Source: SCGC-AG-212-J23 sp035762345 (GTDB lineage: Bacteria > Pseudomonadota > Gammaproteobacteria > Burkholderiales > SG8-39). From it: a DNA stretch of 64,000 bases. The stretch is taken from assembly GCA_035762345.1 (NCBI GenBank), contig DASTPE010000082.1, forward strand, positions 13,930 through 77,929, written 5' to 3'. A program made the position numbers and the translations under genes. Of the stretch, positions 1 through 8,021 are shown one piece after another. The notes under the pieces were generated by a model. That model was not told the DNA's origin. It made no database searches and saw only the letters and a program-made list of their open reading frames with translations. Numbering within the stretch: the stretch's first letter is position 1; every line of letters starts with the position of its first letter.

Positions 1-671
1 TGCCCGAACACCATCGCCACCTTGGACTCGGGCAGGTTGTCAAGCTTGATCACTTCCGCCTCGATCATCTCGTGGTAGAAGTCGTTGCCCTCCCGCGTGC
101 GCTCGCCGACGCCGGCGAACACCGATTGCCCGCCGTGTTTCGTGGCGATGTTGTTGATGAGCTCGAGCATGGTCACCGTTTTGCCGACACCCGCACCGCC
201 GAAGAGCCCGATCTTTCCGCCCTTGGCGAAGGGGCAAATGAGGTCGATGACCTTGATCCCGGTCTCGAGAAGCTCCACCGACGGGGACAGCTCGTCGAAC
301 TTGGGCGCGGTCTGATGAATCGTGCGCCGCTCGTCCGACTTGATCGGGCCCTTTTCGTCGATCGGGCGCCCGAGCACGTCCATGATGCGCCCCAGCGTGC
401 CCGGCCCCACCGGCACCGCGATCGGCTCGCCGGTTGCCTTCACTCTCATGCCTCGGCGCAGGCCGTCGGAGGAGCCGAGCGCGATGCAGCGCACGACGCC
501 GTCGCCGAGCTGCTGCTCGACTTCGAACGTGAGCCCTTTTTCGACGAGCGCGTTGTCGCCGCTCTCTTCGAGCACCAGCGCGTCGTAGATGTTCGGCATC
601 TGCTCGCGTGGGAACTCGATGTCGATCACCGCGCCGATGGATTGAACGATGGTTCCTTGTGCCTGTGCCAT
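1..671 (-). CDS. atpD: ATP synthase F1 beta subunit, partial (C-terminus beyond window)
   Basis: Catalytic beta subunit of F1, which makes ATP from ADP and phosphate on the cytoplasmic side of the membrane. The first 223 residues are present; the rest runs off the left edge. The nucleotide-binding P-loop GGAGVGKT is at residues 158-165 and GERTREGND at 189-197, both intact and typical of AtpD. The start is the ATG at 669-671, reading MAQAQGTIVQ. It follows atpG by 10 bases and is the last visible gene of the atp operon; atpC would be expected beyond the edge. Confidence 0.97.
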   Translation of the reverse strand, partial: MAQAQGTIVQSIGAVIDIEFPREQMPNIYDALVLEESGDNALVEKGLTFEVEQQLGDGVVRCIALGSSDGLRRGMRVKATGEPIAVPVGPGTLGRIMDVLGRPIDEKGPIKSDERRTIHQTAPKFDELSPSVELLETGIKVIDLICPFAKGGKIGLFGGAGVGKTVTMLELINNIATKHGGQSVFAGVGERTREGNDFYHEMIEAEVIKLDNLPESKVAMVFG

Positions 672-681
672 GGTATTTCCG

Positions 682-1545
682 TTAAACGGCGGCAGCGCCG
701 CCAACGATTTCAGAAAGCTCCTTGGTGATTCCCGCCTGCCGGTTCTTGTTGTAGATGAGCGTGAGCTCGTCGATCAGGTTGCCAGCGTTGTCGGAAGCGG
801 CCTTCATCGCCACCATGCGAGCCGACTGTTCGGAGGCCATGTTTTCGGCCACCGCCTGGAAGATGAGCGCCTCGATGTAGCGCGTGAGAACCTGGTCGAG
901 CACCGCGCGCGCCTCGGGTTCGTAGATGTAATCCCACACCGTCTCCGGGGCGCCGAGCCGCTCCCCGGAAAGCGGCAGCAGTTGTTCGATGACGGCCTCC
1001 TGCTTCATCGTGTTGATAAAACGGTTGTAGGCGAGCATCAGGCGGTCGAAGCGGTTCGACGTATAGCCGTCCAGCACCACCTTGACCGGACCGATGAGCT
1101 TTTCCATCACGGGGCGGTCGCCGAGCTGGACCGCTTGCGAGACGATCGTGGCGCCGAGGCGCTGCATGAAGCCCAAGCCTTTGTTGCCGAGAGCACAAAC
1201 CTCGATCTCCTCGCCCTCGGCCTGCCACTGCTTGTACTGCGCGAGCACCATGCGCAGCAGATTGGTATTGAGCGCGCCGCACAGCCCCTTGTCGGTCGTA
1301 ATCACGATGATGCCGACGCGTTTCACCGTGTCGCGGTCGACGAGGTACGGATGACGGTATTCGGGGTTGGCATGCGAGATGCGCGCCGCGACGTTGCGGA
1401 TCTTCTCGCCGTAAGGACGGGCGTGGCGCATGCGGTCCTGCGCCTTGCGCATCTTGGAGGCAGCGACCATTTCCATCGCCTTGGTGATCTTCCGGGTGTT
1501 CTGCACACTCCGGATCTTCAACCGGATTTCCTTGGTACCCGGCAT
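682..1545 (-). CDS. atpG: ATP synthase F1 gamma subunit
   Basis: Central rotor shaft of F1, coupling rotation of the c-ring to ATP synthesis. The 287-residue length is normal for the family. The N-terminus carries the family pattern KEIRLKIRSVQNTRKITKAM, the long helix that enters the alpha/beta ring. The C-terminal helix has the matching LIDELTLIYNKNRQAGITKE. It sits 3 bases downstream of the atpA stop, so translation is probably coupled. Confidence 0.97.
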   Translation of the reverse strand: MPGTKEIRLKIRSVQNTRKITKAMEMVAASKMRKAQDRMRHARPYGEKIRNVAARISHANPEYRHPYLVDRDTVKRVGIIVITTDKGLCGALNTNLLRMVLAQYKQWQAEGEEIEVCALGNKGLGFMQRLGATIVSQAVQLGDRPVMEKLIGPVKVVLDGYTSNRFDRLMLAYNRFINTMKQEAVIEQLLPLSGERLGAPETVWDYIYEPEARAVLDQVLTRYIEALIFQAVAENMASEQSARMVAMKAASDNAGNLIDELTLIYNKNRQAGITKELSEIVGGAAAV

Positions 1546-1548
1546 CGG

Positions 1549-3183
1549 TCAACTCACCTTGGCGGGAGCGCTCTGTTTCTTAGCGCTTTCAACCCTTGCC
1601 GATCCTGCTTCGGCCTTGGCCGGGGTTGCCGCGACCAGTTCCGGCGCATTCTTCTTCCAGTCCTTGATCGCCTCGTGCAACGCCTTCTCCTCGTCGGCCG
1701 ACAGGTCCTTCTTGTCTTCCATTGTCTTCACCAACGCCGTGTACTTGCCCTTAATGTGGTCACGCATGGACTTTTCGGCCGTCAGCGCTTTCTTGACCTC
1801 GATATCGTCGAAGTAGCCGTTATTCACCGCGAAGAGCGTGAGCGCCATTTCCCACACCTGCAGCGGCTGGTATTGCGGCTGCTTCATCAGCTCGGTGACC
1901 AGCCGCCCGCGCTCAAGCTGCTTGCGGGTCGCCTCGTCCAGATCGCTCGCGAACTGCGCGAACGCCGCGAGCTCGCGGTACTGGGCAAGCGCCAAGCGCA
2001 CGCCGCCGCCGGTGTCGCGGCGCTTCATGATCTTGGTTTGCGCCGCGCCGCCGACGCGCGACACCGAGATGCCGGCGTTGATAGCGGGGCGGACGCCCGC
2101 ATTGAAGAGATCCGTCTCCAAGAAGATCTGTCCATCCGTGATGGAGATGACGTTCGTCGGCACGAACGCCGTCACGTCGCCCGCCTGGGTCTCGATCACG
2201 GGTAGTGCGGTGAGCGAGCCCGTCTTGCCCTTGACGGCGCCCTTGGTGAACTTCTCGACGTACTCGGCGTTGACGCGCGCTGCGCGCTCGAGCAGCCGCG
2301 AGTGCAGATAGAACACGTCCCCGGGGTACGCCTCGCGTCCTGGCGGGCGGCGCAGCAGCAACGAAACCTGGCGATACGCCCACGCCTGCTTAGTGAGGTC
2401 ATCGTAGATGATGAGCGCGTCCTGGCCGCGGTCGCGGAAGTACTCGCCCATGGTGCAGCCCGAGTACGGCGCGATGTATTGCATCGCGGCCGACTCCGAG
2501 GCGGAAGCCGCCACCACGATCGTGTAGGCCATGGCGCCGTGCTCTTCCAGCTTGCGCACCACGGTCGCGATGGTGGACGCCTTCTGCCCGATGGCGACGT
2601 AGACGCAGAAGAGGTCCTTGCCCTTCTGGTTGATCATCGTATCAACCGCAACAGCCGTCTTGCCGGTCTGACGGTCGCCAATGATGAGCTCGCGCTGCCC
2701 GCGGCCGATGGGCACCATGGAGTCGATCGCCTTCAGTCCGGTCTGCACCGGCTGCGACACCGACTGGCGCGCGATCACGCCTGGCGCCACCTTCTCGATC
2801 ACATCGGTCATCTTGGCGTTGATCGGCCCCTTGCCATCGATCGGCTGGCCGAGCGAATTCACCACCCGCCCGAGGAGCTCCGGACCGACGGGCACCGAAA
2901 GTATCTTGCCCGTCGTCTTCACGATGTCGCCCTCGGTGATATGGGTGTACTCGCCGAGGATCACGGCGCCGACCGAGTCGCGCTCCAAGTTGAGCGCGAG
3001 GCCGAAGGTATTCTTCGGAAATTCCAGCATCTCGCCTTGCATCACGTCCGACAAGCCATGGATGCGGCAGATGCCGTCGGTGACCGACACCACGGTCCCC
3101 TGCGTGCGCATGCGCGCGCCGGCGTCCAGGTTCTGGATGCGGCTCTTGATCAGTTCGGAAATTTCGGAGGGATTGAGTTGCAT
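1549..3183 (-). CDS. atpA: ATP synthase F1 alpha subunit with extended C-terminus
   Basis: Non-catalytic nucleotide-binding alpha subunit of F1. The Walker A motif GDRQTGKT is at residues 169-176, and SVSRVGGAAQTKIMKR marks the conserved region after it. At 544 residues it is about 30 longer than the roughly 513 usual for proteobacterial AtpA. The extra length is a low-complexity tail rich in Ala, Lys, Pro and Ser after the last family helix (from about residue 510). Start ATG, MQLNPSEISELI, the classic alpha N-terminus. Flanked by atpH upstream and atpG downstream. Confidence 0.97.
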   Translation of the reverse strand: MQLNPSEISELIKSRIQNLDAGARMRTQGTVVSVTDGICRIHGLSDVMQGEMLEFPKNTFGLALNLERDSVGAVILGEYTHITEGDIVKTTGKILSVPVGPELLGRVVNSLGQPIDGKGPINAKMTDVIEKVAPGVIARQSVSQPVQTGLKAIDSMVPIGRGQRELIIGDRQTGKTAVAVDTMINQKGKDLFCVYVAIGQKASTIATVVRKLEEHGAMAYTIVVAASASESAAMQYIAPYSGCTMGEYFRDRGQDALIIYDDLTKQAWAYRQVSLLLRRPPGREAYPGDVFYLHSRLLERAARVNAEYVEKFTKGAVKGKTGSLTALPVIETQAGDVTAFVPTNVISITDGQIFLETDLFNAGVRPAINAGISVSRVGGAAQTKIMKRRDTGGGVRLALAQYRELAAFAQFASDLDEATRKQLERGRLVTELMKQPQYQPLQVWEMALTLFAVNNGYFDDIEVKKALTAEKSMRDHIKGKYTALVKTMEDKKDLSADEEKALHEAIKDWKKNAPELVAATPAKAEAGSARVESAKKQSAPAKVS

Positions 3184-3193
3184 CGAAAAGCTC

Positions 3194-3730
3194 CTAAGCT
3201 TTCAGCGCCGTCTCGAGCGCGCCGAGCTGCGCGCGCGCCGAGCCGTCGATCACCTTGTCGCCGAGGACGAGCCGCACGCCGGCGATGAGGTCCTTGTCGA
3301 TCTGCACTTTCGTCCTTACCTTGCGCCCGGTCTTCTTCTCGAGGCGCTGCGTCAGCTCAGCGAGCTGGGCGTCGGAGAGTTCGAACGCCGCATGCACCTC
3401 GGCCTCCAGCACGCCCTCGTGCTCATTCTTCAGCACTTCGAACTGGGCGCGGATTTCGGGCAACAGAGCTAGCCTGCCGTTTTCCGCGAGTACGCGCACG
3501 AAATTCTCAGCATCGCCGCTGAGCCGGCCGGAAAGGATGGAAATGAACAGTCCCGCGGCCTGCGCATCGGTCAGGTTGGGGTCGGCGGCAGCGGCGCGCA
3601 CCCGCCCGTCGGCTGCCACGAGGCCGAGCGCGGCCAGCATCTCGGACCACTTGGCGAGCGCGCCCGACTCGACGGCCAGATTGAACGCCGCTTCGGCGTA
3701 AGGGCGAGCTACGGTGCTCGGCTCGGCCAT
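3194..3730 (-). CDS. atpH: ATP synthase F1 delta subunit
   Basis: Peripheral-stalk delta subunit that ties the alpha3beta3 head to the b subunits. The 178-residue length is normal. The N-terminus MAEPSTVARPYAEAAFNLAV is the family signature (ARPYA.A.F). The C-terminal region contains VDKDLIAG-like IDKDLIAGVRLVLGDKVIDG followed by the expected last helix. Its ATG shares one base with the atpF stop (TAATG), implying coupled translation. Confidence 0.96.
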   Translation of the reverse strand: MAEPSTVARPYAEAAFNLAVESGALAKWSEMLAALGLVAADGRVRAAAADPNLTDAQAAGLFISILSGRLSGDAENFVRVLAENGRLALLPEIRAQFEVLKNEHEGVLEAEVHAAFELSDAQLAELTQRLEKKTGRKVRTKVQIDKDLIAGVRLVLGDKVIDGSARAQLGALETALKA

Positions 3731-4200
3731 TACAACTGCCGCTTCAGCGACTCGAGCAGCTCGCCGTGCGCCTTGGCGTCGACCTCGCGTCGAAGGATCT
3801 TCTCGGCGCCGGCCACGGCGAGCGAGGCCACGTGGTCACGCAGCTGCTCGCGCGCGCGCGTCATCTCCTGCTCGATCTCGGCCTTAGCCGCGGCCTTTTC
3901 ACGGTTGCCTTCCTCCTTGGCGGCGTTCTTCGCCACCTCGATGAGCTGCGCCGCGCGCTTCTCTGCGTGCGACAAGAGCTCGGCGGCGCGCTCGCGTGCA
4001 TTGCGAATCTCCTCGTCGGAGCGCTGGCTGGCAAGCTCGAGGGAGCGTTTTCCCTGCTCGGCCGCCGCCAGCCCGTCTGCGACGGTCTTCTGCCGTGTCT
4101 CGATTGCGCGCAGCATGTACGGCCAGATTACCTTCACCGTAAACCAGATGAACAGGGCGAACGTGACCGCCTGCACAATCAAAGTCAGATTGATGTTCAT
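3730..4200 (-). CDS. atpF: ATP synthase F0 subunit b
   Basis: Peripheral-stalk subunit b. Residues 1-28 form one membrane segment (MNINLTLIVQAVTFALFIWF and on), followed by about 125 residues of charged, Ala/Glu/Lys/Arg-rich helix suited to the right-handed coiled coil of the stator. The 156-residue length is normal. A single b gene is present, not the b/b-prime pair of phototrophs. It lies between atpE and atpH, overlapping the atpH start by one base. Confidence 0.96.
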   Translation of the reverse strand: MNINLTLIVQAVTFALFIWFTVKVIWPYMLRAIETRQKTVADGLAAAEQGKRSLELASQRSDEEIRNARERAAELLSHAEKRAAQLIEVAKNAAKEEGNREKAAAKAEIEQEMTRAREQLRDHVASLAVAGAEKILRREVDAKAHGELLESLKRQL

Positions 4201-4233
4201 GTTCCGCCTTCCTGCCGAACGAAGCCGCGCTCT

Positions 4234-4509
4234 TTAGCGGAATTCAGGAAGGATGAGCGGGTTGGCGAACGCGAACATCATCGCCAGGCCCACCCCGATG
4301 ATGAACGAGGCGTCGATCAGGCCGAGCAGCAGGAACACCTTCGCCTGAAGAGAATTGGTGAGCTCAGGCTGGCGCGCTGCGGCCTCCAGGAAGCGGCTGC
4401 ACATGATACCCACGCCAATGCAAGCGCCGGCGGCGCCGACTCCGATCATGAGGCCGATGCCAATGCCGGTATAGGCCTGGACCATCGCCAGAAGCTGCAG
4501 TTTTTCCAT
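4234..4509 (-). CDS. atpE: ATP synthase F0 subunit c (proton ring)
   Basis: Membrane c-ring subunit of 91 residues, with two transmembrane helices joined by the polar loop ARQP (residues 45-48). The ion-carrying carboxylate is Asp66, in GLIDASFII of helix 2. Helix 1 is the usual Gly/Ala-rich segment. The helix-2 context has Asp and none of the typical sodium-ring ligands, so I infer proton specificity. The start is the ATG at 4507-4509, reading MEKLQLLAMVQAYTG; a longer open frame continues upstream but lies inside atpB. Confidence 0.96.
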   Translation of the reverse strand: MEKLQLLAMVQAYTGIGIGLMIGVGAAGACIGVGIMCSRFLEAAARQPELTNSLQAKVFLLLGLIDASFIIGVGLAMMFAFANPLILPEFR

Positions 4510-4556
4510 CGGTACTATCCTTTCCTGAGCGAAATTAGATTGGATGTTGGATACGG

Positions 4557-5381
4557 TCAGTGATGCTCGTGCGCGAGCGCGATGTAGACGACGGTAAGCA
4601 TCATGAAGATGTAGGCCTGCAAAACGACAATGAGGATATGGAATATCGCCCAGCCGAGCGCGAGCGGGACGGCGAAGATGGAGCCCACCAGGCCGGTCGC
4701 CGCCCAAAGCCACAGCAGCAGAAAAATGATCTCGCCAGCGTACATGTTGCCGAAGAGCCGCAGCGAGTGCGACAGCGGCTTCGAAACGTACTCGATGATG
4801 TTGAAAAGCACATTGAACACCACGAGGAAAGGCGCCGCGAACCAGGGTTTCACGCCAAACGGGCTGCAAGTGAGCTCGTGAATCCAGCCGCCGAGGCCCT
4901 TGGCCGCGATGGCGAAGAAGATCATGAGCAGCCAGACCGAAAGCGAGAGCGCAAAGGTGGTGTTGACGTCCGCCGTGGGTACGAGGCGCCATTCATGCAG
5001 CTCGACCGCCCCGAGCATTACCGCCATGATGTCGACCGGCAGGAAATCCATCGCGTTCATCAACAGCACCCAGACGAACACCGTGAGCGCGGCAGGAGCG
5101 ACGAACCGATTGCGGTCGCCGTGATGGAAAACGCCCTTCACTTGATCGTCAATGAACTCGAAGGCAAGCTCGACGAAGGCCTGGCGCTTGTTCGGCACGC
5201 CCGAGGTCGCTCCGCGAACCACCCACCAGATGAAGCCGATGCCTGCCACGCCGACGAGCAGCGCCGTTACCAGCGAATCCACATTCAGAGTCCAGAAGCC
5301 GCCGTCCCCCACCGGCTTGGTGAAGAACGTAAGGTGGTGCTGGATGTATTCCGTCGGGGTAAGCGCCTTGCCTGCGGCCAT
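4557..5381 (-). CDS. atpB: ATP synthase F0 subunit a
   Basis: Stator membrane subunit that forms the two proton half-channels against the c-ring. Five to six hydrophobic segments are visible. The essential arginine is Arg208 in SLRLFGN, the family's most conserved motif. The C-terminus reads FHILIVVLQAYIFMMLTVVY, the expected last helix carrying the conserved Gln. The 274-residue length is normal for betaproteobacteria. Lies between atpI and atpE. Confidence 0.97.
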   Translation of the reverse strand: MAAGKALTPTEYIQHHLTFFTKPVGDGGFWTLNVDSLVTALLVGVAGIGFIWWVVRGATSGVPNKRQAFVELAFEFIDDQVKGVFHHGDRNRFVAPAALTVFVWVLLMNAMDFLPVDIMAVMLGAVELHEWRLVPTADVNTTFALSLSVWLLMIFFAIAAKGLGGWIHELTCSPFGVKPWFAAPFLVVFNVLFNIIEYVSKPLSHSLRLFGNMYAGEIIFLLLWLWAATGLVGSIFAVPLALGWAIFHILIVVLQAYIFMMLTVVYIALAHEHH

Positions 5382-5390
5382 CTCAGTGCG

Positions 5391-5819
5391 TCAATACTCG
5401 CGAACGAAGAACGCCATCGCGAAAATGAGCATGGTGACGACGAACGAGCCAATGATCACGACCACAATGGCGTCGGCGTAGTTCGCAAGCACCAGCCACA
5501 GCAGAAGAACGGCCAGGCCGATTTTCACGGCTTCGGCGCGCAGCGCCCCGGCCAGAATTCCCCCTGCCGAATTCCCGCTACCCCTTGCAGCGACCCATGC
5601 GGCCGCCAAGCCGGCGGTGATGCTGACGAGGCCCCCGGCGGCCGCAGAAACCGCGCCGTGGATGCCGATGAACGCGGCTCCAGCAAGCGTCATCAACAGC
5701 GTGGCTGCTGCCTGCCACGCGATCACGGTGCGGATCGGCTTGCTCAAGCTGCGAAGCATGGCGTTCGGTTTCTCCGCACCGAGCAAAGCCGCGAAAGTAT
5801 ATCCGAACTCGGCGTTCAC
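5391..5819 (-). CDS. atpI: ATP synthase subunit I (AtpI)
   Basis: Small membrane protein encoded at the head of proteobacterial atp operons; in other bacteria it assists c-ring assembly or magnesium supply. Four hydrophobic segments are visible. The GTG start at 5817-5819 overlaps the parB stop as GTGA and has an AGGAAG ribosome site about 5 bases upstream. An ATG at 5757-5759, with GGAGA further upstream, is an alternative that would give 122 residues beginning MLRSLSKPIRTV. I favour the overlap start only slightly. Confidence 0.85.
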   Translation of the reverse strand: MNAEFGYTFAALLGAEKPNAMLRSLSKPIRTVIAWQAAATLLMTLAGAAFIGIHGAVSAAAGGLVSITAGLAAAWVAARGSGNSAGGILAGALRAEAVKIGLAVLLLWLVLANYADAIVVVIIGSFVVTMLIFAMAFFVREY

Positions 5820-6652
5820 CGGAGCTTCCTCAGAAGGGCATCGAGGTGATCCAGGCTCGAGTAGTGCACCACGAGCTTGCCGCTGCCTTTCTTGCCTGCG
5901 CGGATCTCCACGGTCGTTCCAAGCCGCCCGGAGATCTCCTCCTCGAGCCGCGCGAGGTCGCGGTCAACGCGCTTGCGCCGAAGCGCCGGCCCTCGCAGCA
6001 GCGCGTTCACCAGTGCCTCGGTCTCGCGCACCGAGAGGCCCTTTGCGGCAACGCGCTTGCCCGCCTCGATCTGGCGCGCACCATCGAGCGCAAGGAGAGC
6101 GCGCGCGTGCCCCATCTCGAGCGCGCCTTCCATCACCATCTCCTGCACCGGCCGCGCGAGCTTCAGGAGCCGCAGCAGATTGGTGGTCGCGCTGCGCGAG
6201 CGTCCGACCGCGTCGGCGGCCTGCTCGTGGGTCATCTTAAACTCGTCGACCAGGCGCTGGATGCCGGCGGCTTCCTCCATCGGATTCAGGTTCTCGCGCT
6301 GGATGTTCTCAATGAGCGACATCGCGAGCGCGGCGTCGTCGGCCACTTCCCTTACGAGTGCGGGCACTTCATCGAGTCCCGCCATCTGTGCTGCGCGCCA
6401 GCGTCGCTCGCCGGCGATCAGCTCGTAGCGGTCGCGATCCACCGGCCGCACGAGCAACGGCTGCATCAGCCCCTGCGAGCGGATCGACGCCGCAAGCTCG
6501 GCGAGCGCCTGCTGGTCCATCTTGGTCCGGGGCTGGTAGCGCCCTGGCCGAATGCGCGCGACTGGCAGCGTGAGCAGCGCGTCGCGCGGCCCGGCCTCAG
6601 TAGCGCTGCCGAGCAGTGCGTCCAGGCCGCGGCCAAGGCCTTTCGGTTTCAT
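5816..6652 (-). CDS. parB: chromosome partitioning protein ParB
   Basis: CTP-dependent DNA clamp that loads at parS and spreads along DNA to segregate the origin. 278 residues. The N-terminus MKPKGLGRGLDALLG is the ParA-interacting segment. The CTP-binding ParB/Srx motif GERRWRAAQ is at residues 81-89 and NLNPMEEA at 121-128. The helix-turn-helix is around 142-163 (THEQAADAVGRSRSATTNLL). The start overlaps the parA stop as ATGA. Its binding sites are the two parS sequences at 9880-9921. Confidence 0.97.
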   Translation of the reverse strand: MKPKGLGRGLDALLGSATEAGPRDALLTLPVARIRPGRYQPRTKMDQQALAELAASIRSQGLMQPLLVRPVDRDRYELIAGERRWRAAQMAGLDEVPALVREVADDAALAMSLIENIQRENLNPMEEAAGIQRLVDEFKMTHEQAADAVGRSRSATTNLLRLLKLARPVQEMVMEGALEMGHARALLALDGARQIEAGKRVAAKGLSVRETEALVNALLRGPALRRKRVDRDLARLEEEISGRLGTTVEIRAGKKGSGKLVVHYSSLDHLDALLRKLR

Positions 6653-7422
6653 GAGTAAGCCACCTCCCGTTCAAGCATCTCGCCCGCGAGCGCGATATAG
6701 GCCTGCGCGCCCTTCGAGCTCGGATCCCAGAGAACCGCCGGCACGCCATAGCTCGGAGCTTCGGCGAGGCGCACATTGCGCGGCACGAGCGTGCGGAACA
6801 CTTTGTCGCCGAAGTGCGCCTCCAGCTCCCTCGATACTTGCTGGGATAGCGTGTTGCGCGGGTCGTACATCGTGCGTAGCAGCCCCGCGATGTCGAGCGT
6901 CGGATTAAGGTTGGCGCGCACGCGCTTGATCGTCCCAACGAGATCGGAAAGCCCTTCGAGCGCGTAGTATTCGCATTGCATCGGGATCAGCACACGGTGG
7001 GCCGCAGCAAGCGCGTTCACCGTAAGCAGACTGAGCGAGGGCGGGCAGTCGATGAGGACGTAGTCATAATCGGTGCCGACCCGCTCGAGCGCCGCCTTGA
7101 GTCGCGTCTCGCGCGAAGGCAGCTCCACCAACTCCACTTCCGCGCCGGCAAGCTCCCGGTTCGCGGGCACGAGATCGTAGCCACCGCGCTCGGCACGCAC
7201 GCGAATGCCAGAGAGTTCTCCCAAGCCGAGCAGCGCGTGGTAGACAGTGCGCGCCAGCCCTCGCTTGTCCACTCCGCTGCCCATGGTGGCATTGCCTTGC
7301 GGGTCGATGTCGACAAGAAGCACGCGCCGTCCCGCCTGCGCAAGCGCGGCGGCGAGGTTGACAGTCGTCGTCGTTTTGCCGACGCCGCCCTTTTGGTTCA
7401 CTACGGCGACGACGCGGGGCAT
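6649..7422 (-). CDS. parA: chromosome partitioning ATPase ParA (Soj)
   Basis: DNA-binding ATPase that drives origin segregation together with ParB. The start ATG at 7420-7422 gives 257 residues beginning MPRVVAVVNQ. The deviant Walker A KGGVGKTT is at residues 11-18, and the Walker A-prime/B regions are visible (VDIDPQGNAT; DYVLIDCPPSLSLLT). The open frame continues upstream, but that part is shadow of rsmG. parA overlaps the end of rsmG by 22 bases. Confidence 0.97.
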   Translation of the reverse strand: MPRVVAVVNQKGGVGKTTTTVNLAAALAQAGRRVLLVDIDPQGNATMGSGVDKRGLARTVYHALLGLGELSGIRVRAERGGYDLVPANRELAGAEVELVELPSRETRLKAALERVGTDYDYVLIDCPPSLSLLTVNALAAAHRVLIPMQCEYYALEGLSDLVGTIKRVRANLNPTLDIAGLLRTMYDPRNTLSQQVSRELEAHFGDKVFRTLVPRNVRLAEAPSYGVPAVLWDPSSKGAQAYIALAGEMLEREVAYS

Positions 7423-8021
7423 AGGACCAGATGACGCTGCGCCTCGAGCAGGGGTACGCGCAGCTCGATCAGCGAGCAATCCGCCCGCCGGTCCGGCGGG
7501 GCAGCTCCTTTCATCGCAGCGAGCATTCCACTGGGAGAAACCAAGTGTCGGCAGGCTGCGATGAAGTCGCCGAGCGCGGCGAACGCTCTCGAGATCACCA
7601 GGTCGAAAAGCGGCTGCGGGTGCCAGGCTTCGACCCGGCCCTCGTGCACGTCCACGTTGTCGAGTTCCAGCTCGATTGCCGCTTGGCGCAGAAACGCCGC
7701 CTTCTTCTGGCTCGACTCGGCGAGGGCCACGCGCCAGCCCGGGCGCGCGATGGCCAGCGGAATTCCCGGCAGCCCCGCTCCCGAGCCGGCGTCCGCGAGC
7801 CGTGCTTCTGCGGCCGCGAGCGGCAGATGCGGGAGCACTGACAGGGAATCGAGCAAGTGATGCGGCACCATGGCGACCGGATCGCGTATCGCCGTCAGGC
7901 TGTAAGTGCGATTCCACTTCGCAAGCAGCGCAACATAATCAAGCAACCGCTCGCGCGCTCCCCGGGGTAGCTCGAGCGCCATTTCCCCAAGGCCGCGGTC
8001 GAGCGCGGCGTGCGGCGTCAT
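7401..8021 (-). CDS. rsmG: 16S rRNA (guanine527-N7)-methyltransferase RsmG
   Basis: SAM-dependent methyltransferase (GidB) that modifies G527 of 16S rRNA. 206 residues, normal length. NRTYSLTAIRDP (37-48) is the RNA-side family motif, and DAGSGAGLPGIPLA (77-90) is the SAM-binding glycine loop. The ATG overlaps the mnmG stop as ATGA and the 3' end overlaps parA. This mnmG-rsmG-parA-parB order is the standard origin-proximal arrangement. Confidence 0.96.
   Translation of the reverse strand: MTPHAALDRGLGEMALELPRGARERLLDYVALLAKWNRTYSLTAIRDPVAMVPHHLLDSLSVLPHLPLAAAEARLADAGSGAGLPGIPLAIARPGWRVALAESSQKKAAFLRQAAIELELDNVDVHEGRVEAWHPQPLFDLVISRAFAALGDFIAACRHLVSPSGMLAAMKGAAPPDRRADCSLIELRVPLLEAQRHLVLCPASSP

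Noticed and set aside
649..2205. 518-codon open frame antisense to atpG and atpA
   Set aside because: Typical GC-rich antisense shadow. The opposite strand encodes unmistakable ATP synthase subunits, and the product has no recognisable motif.
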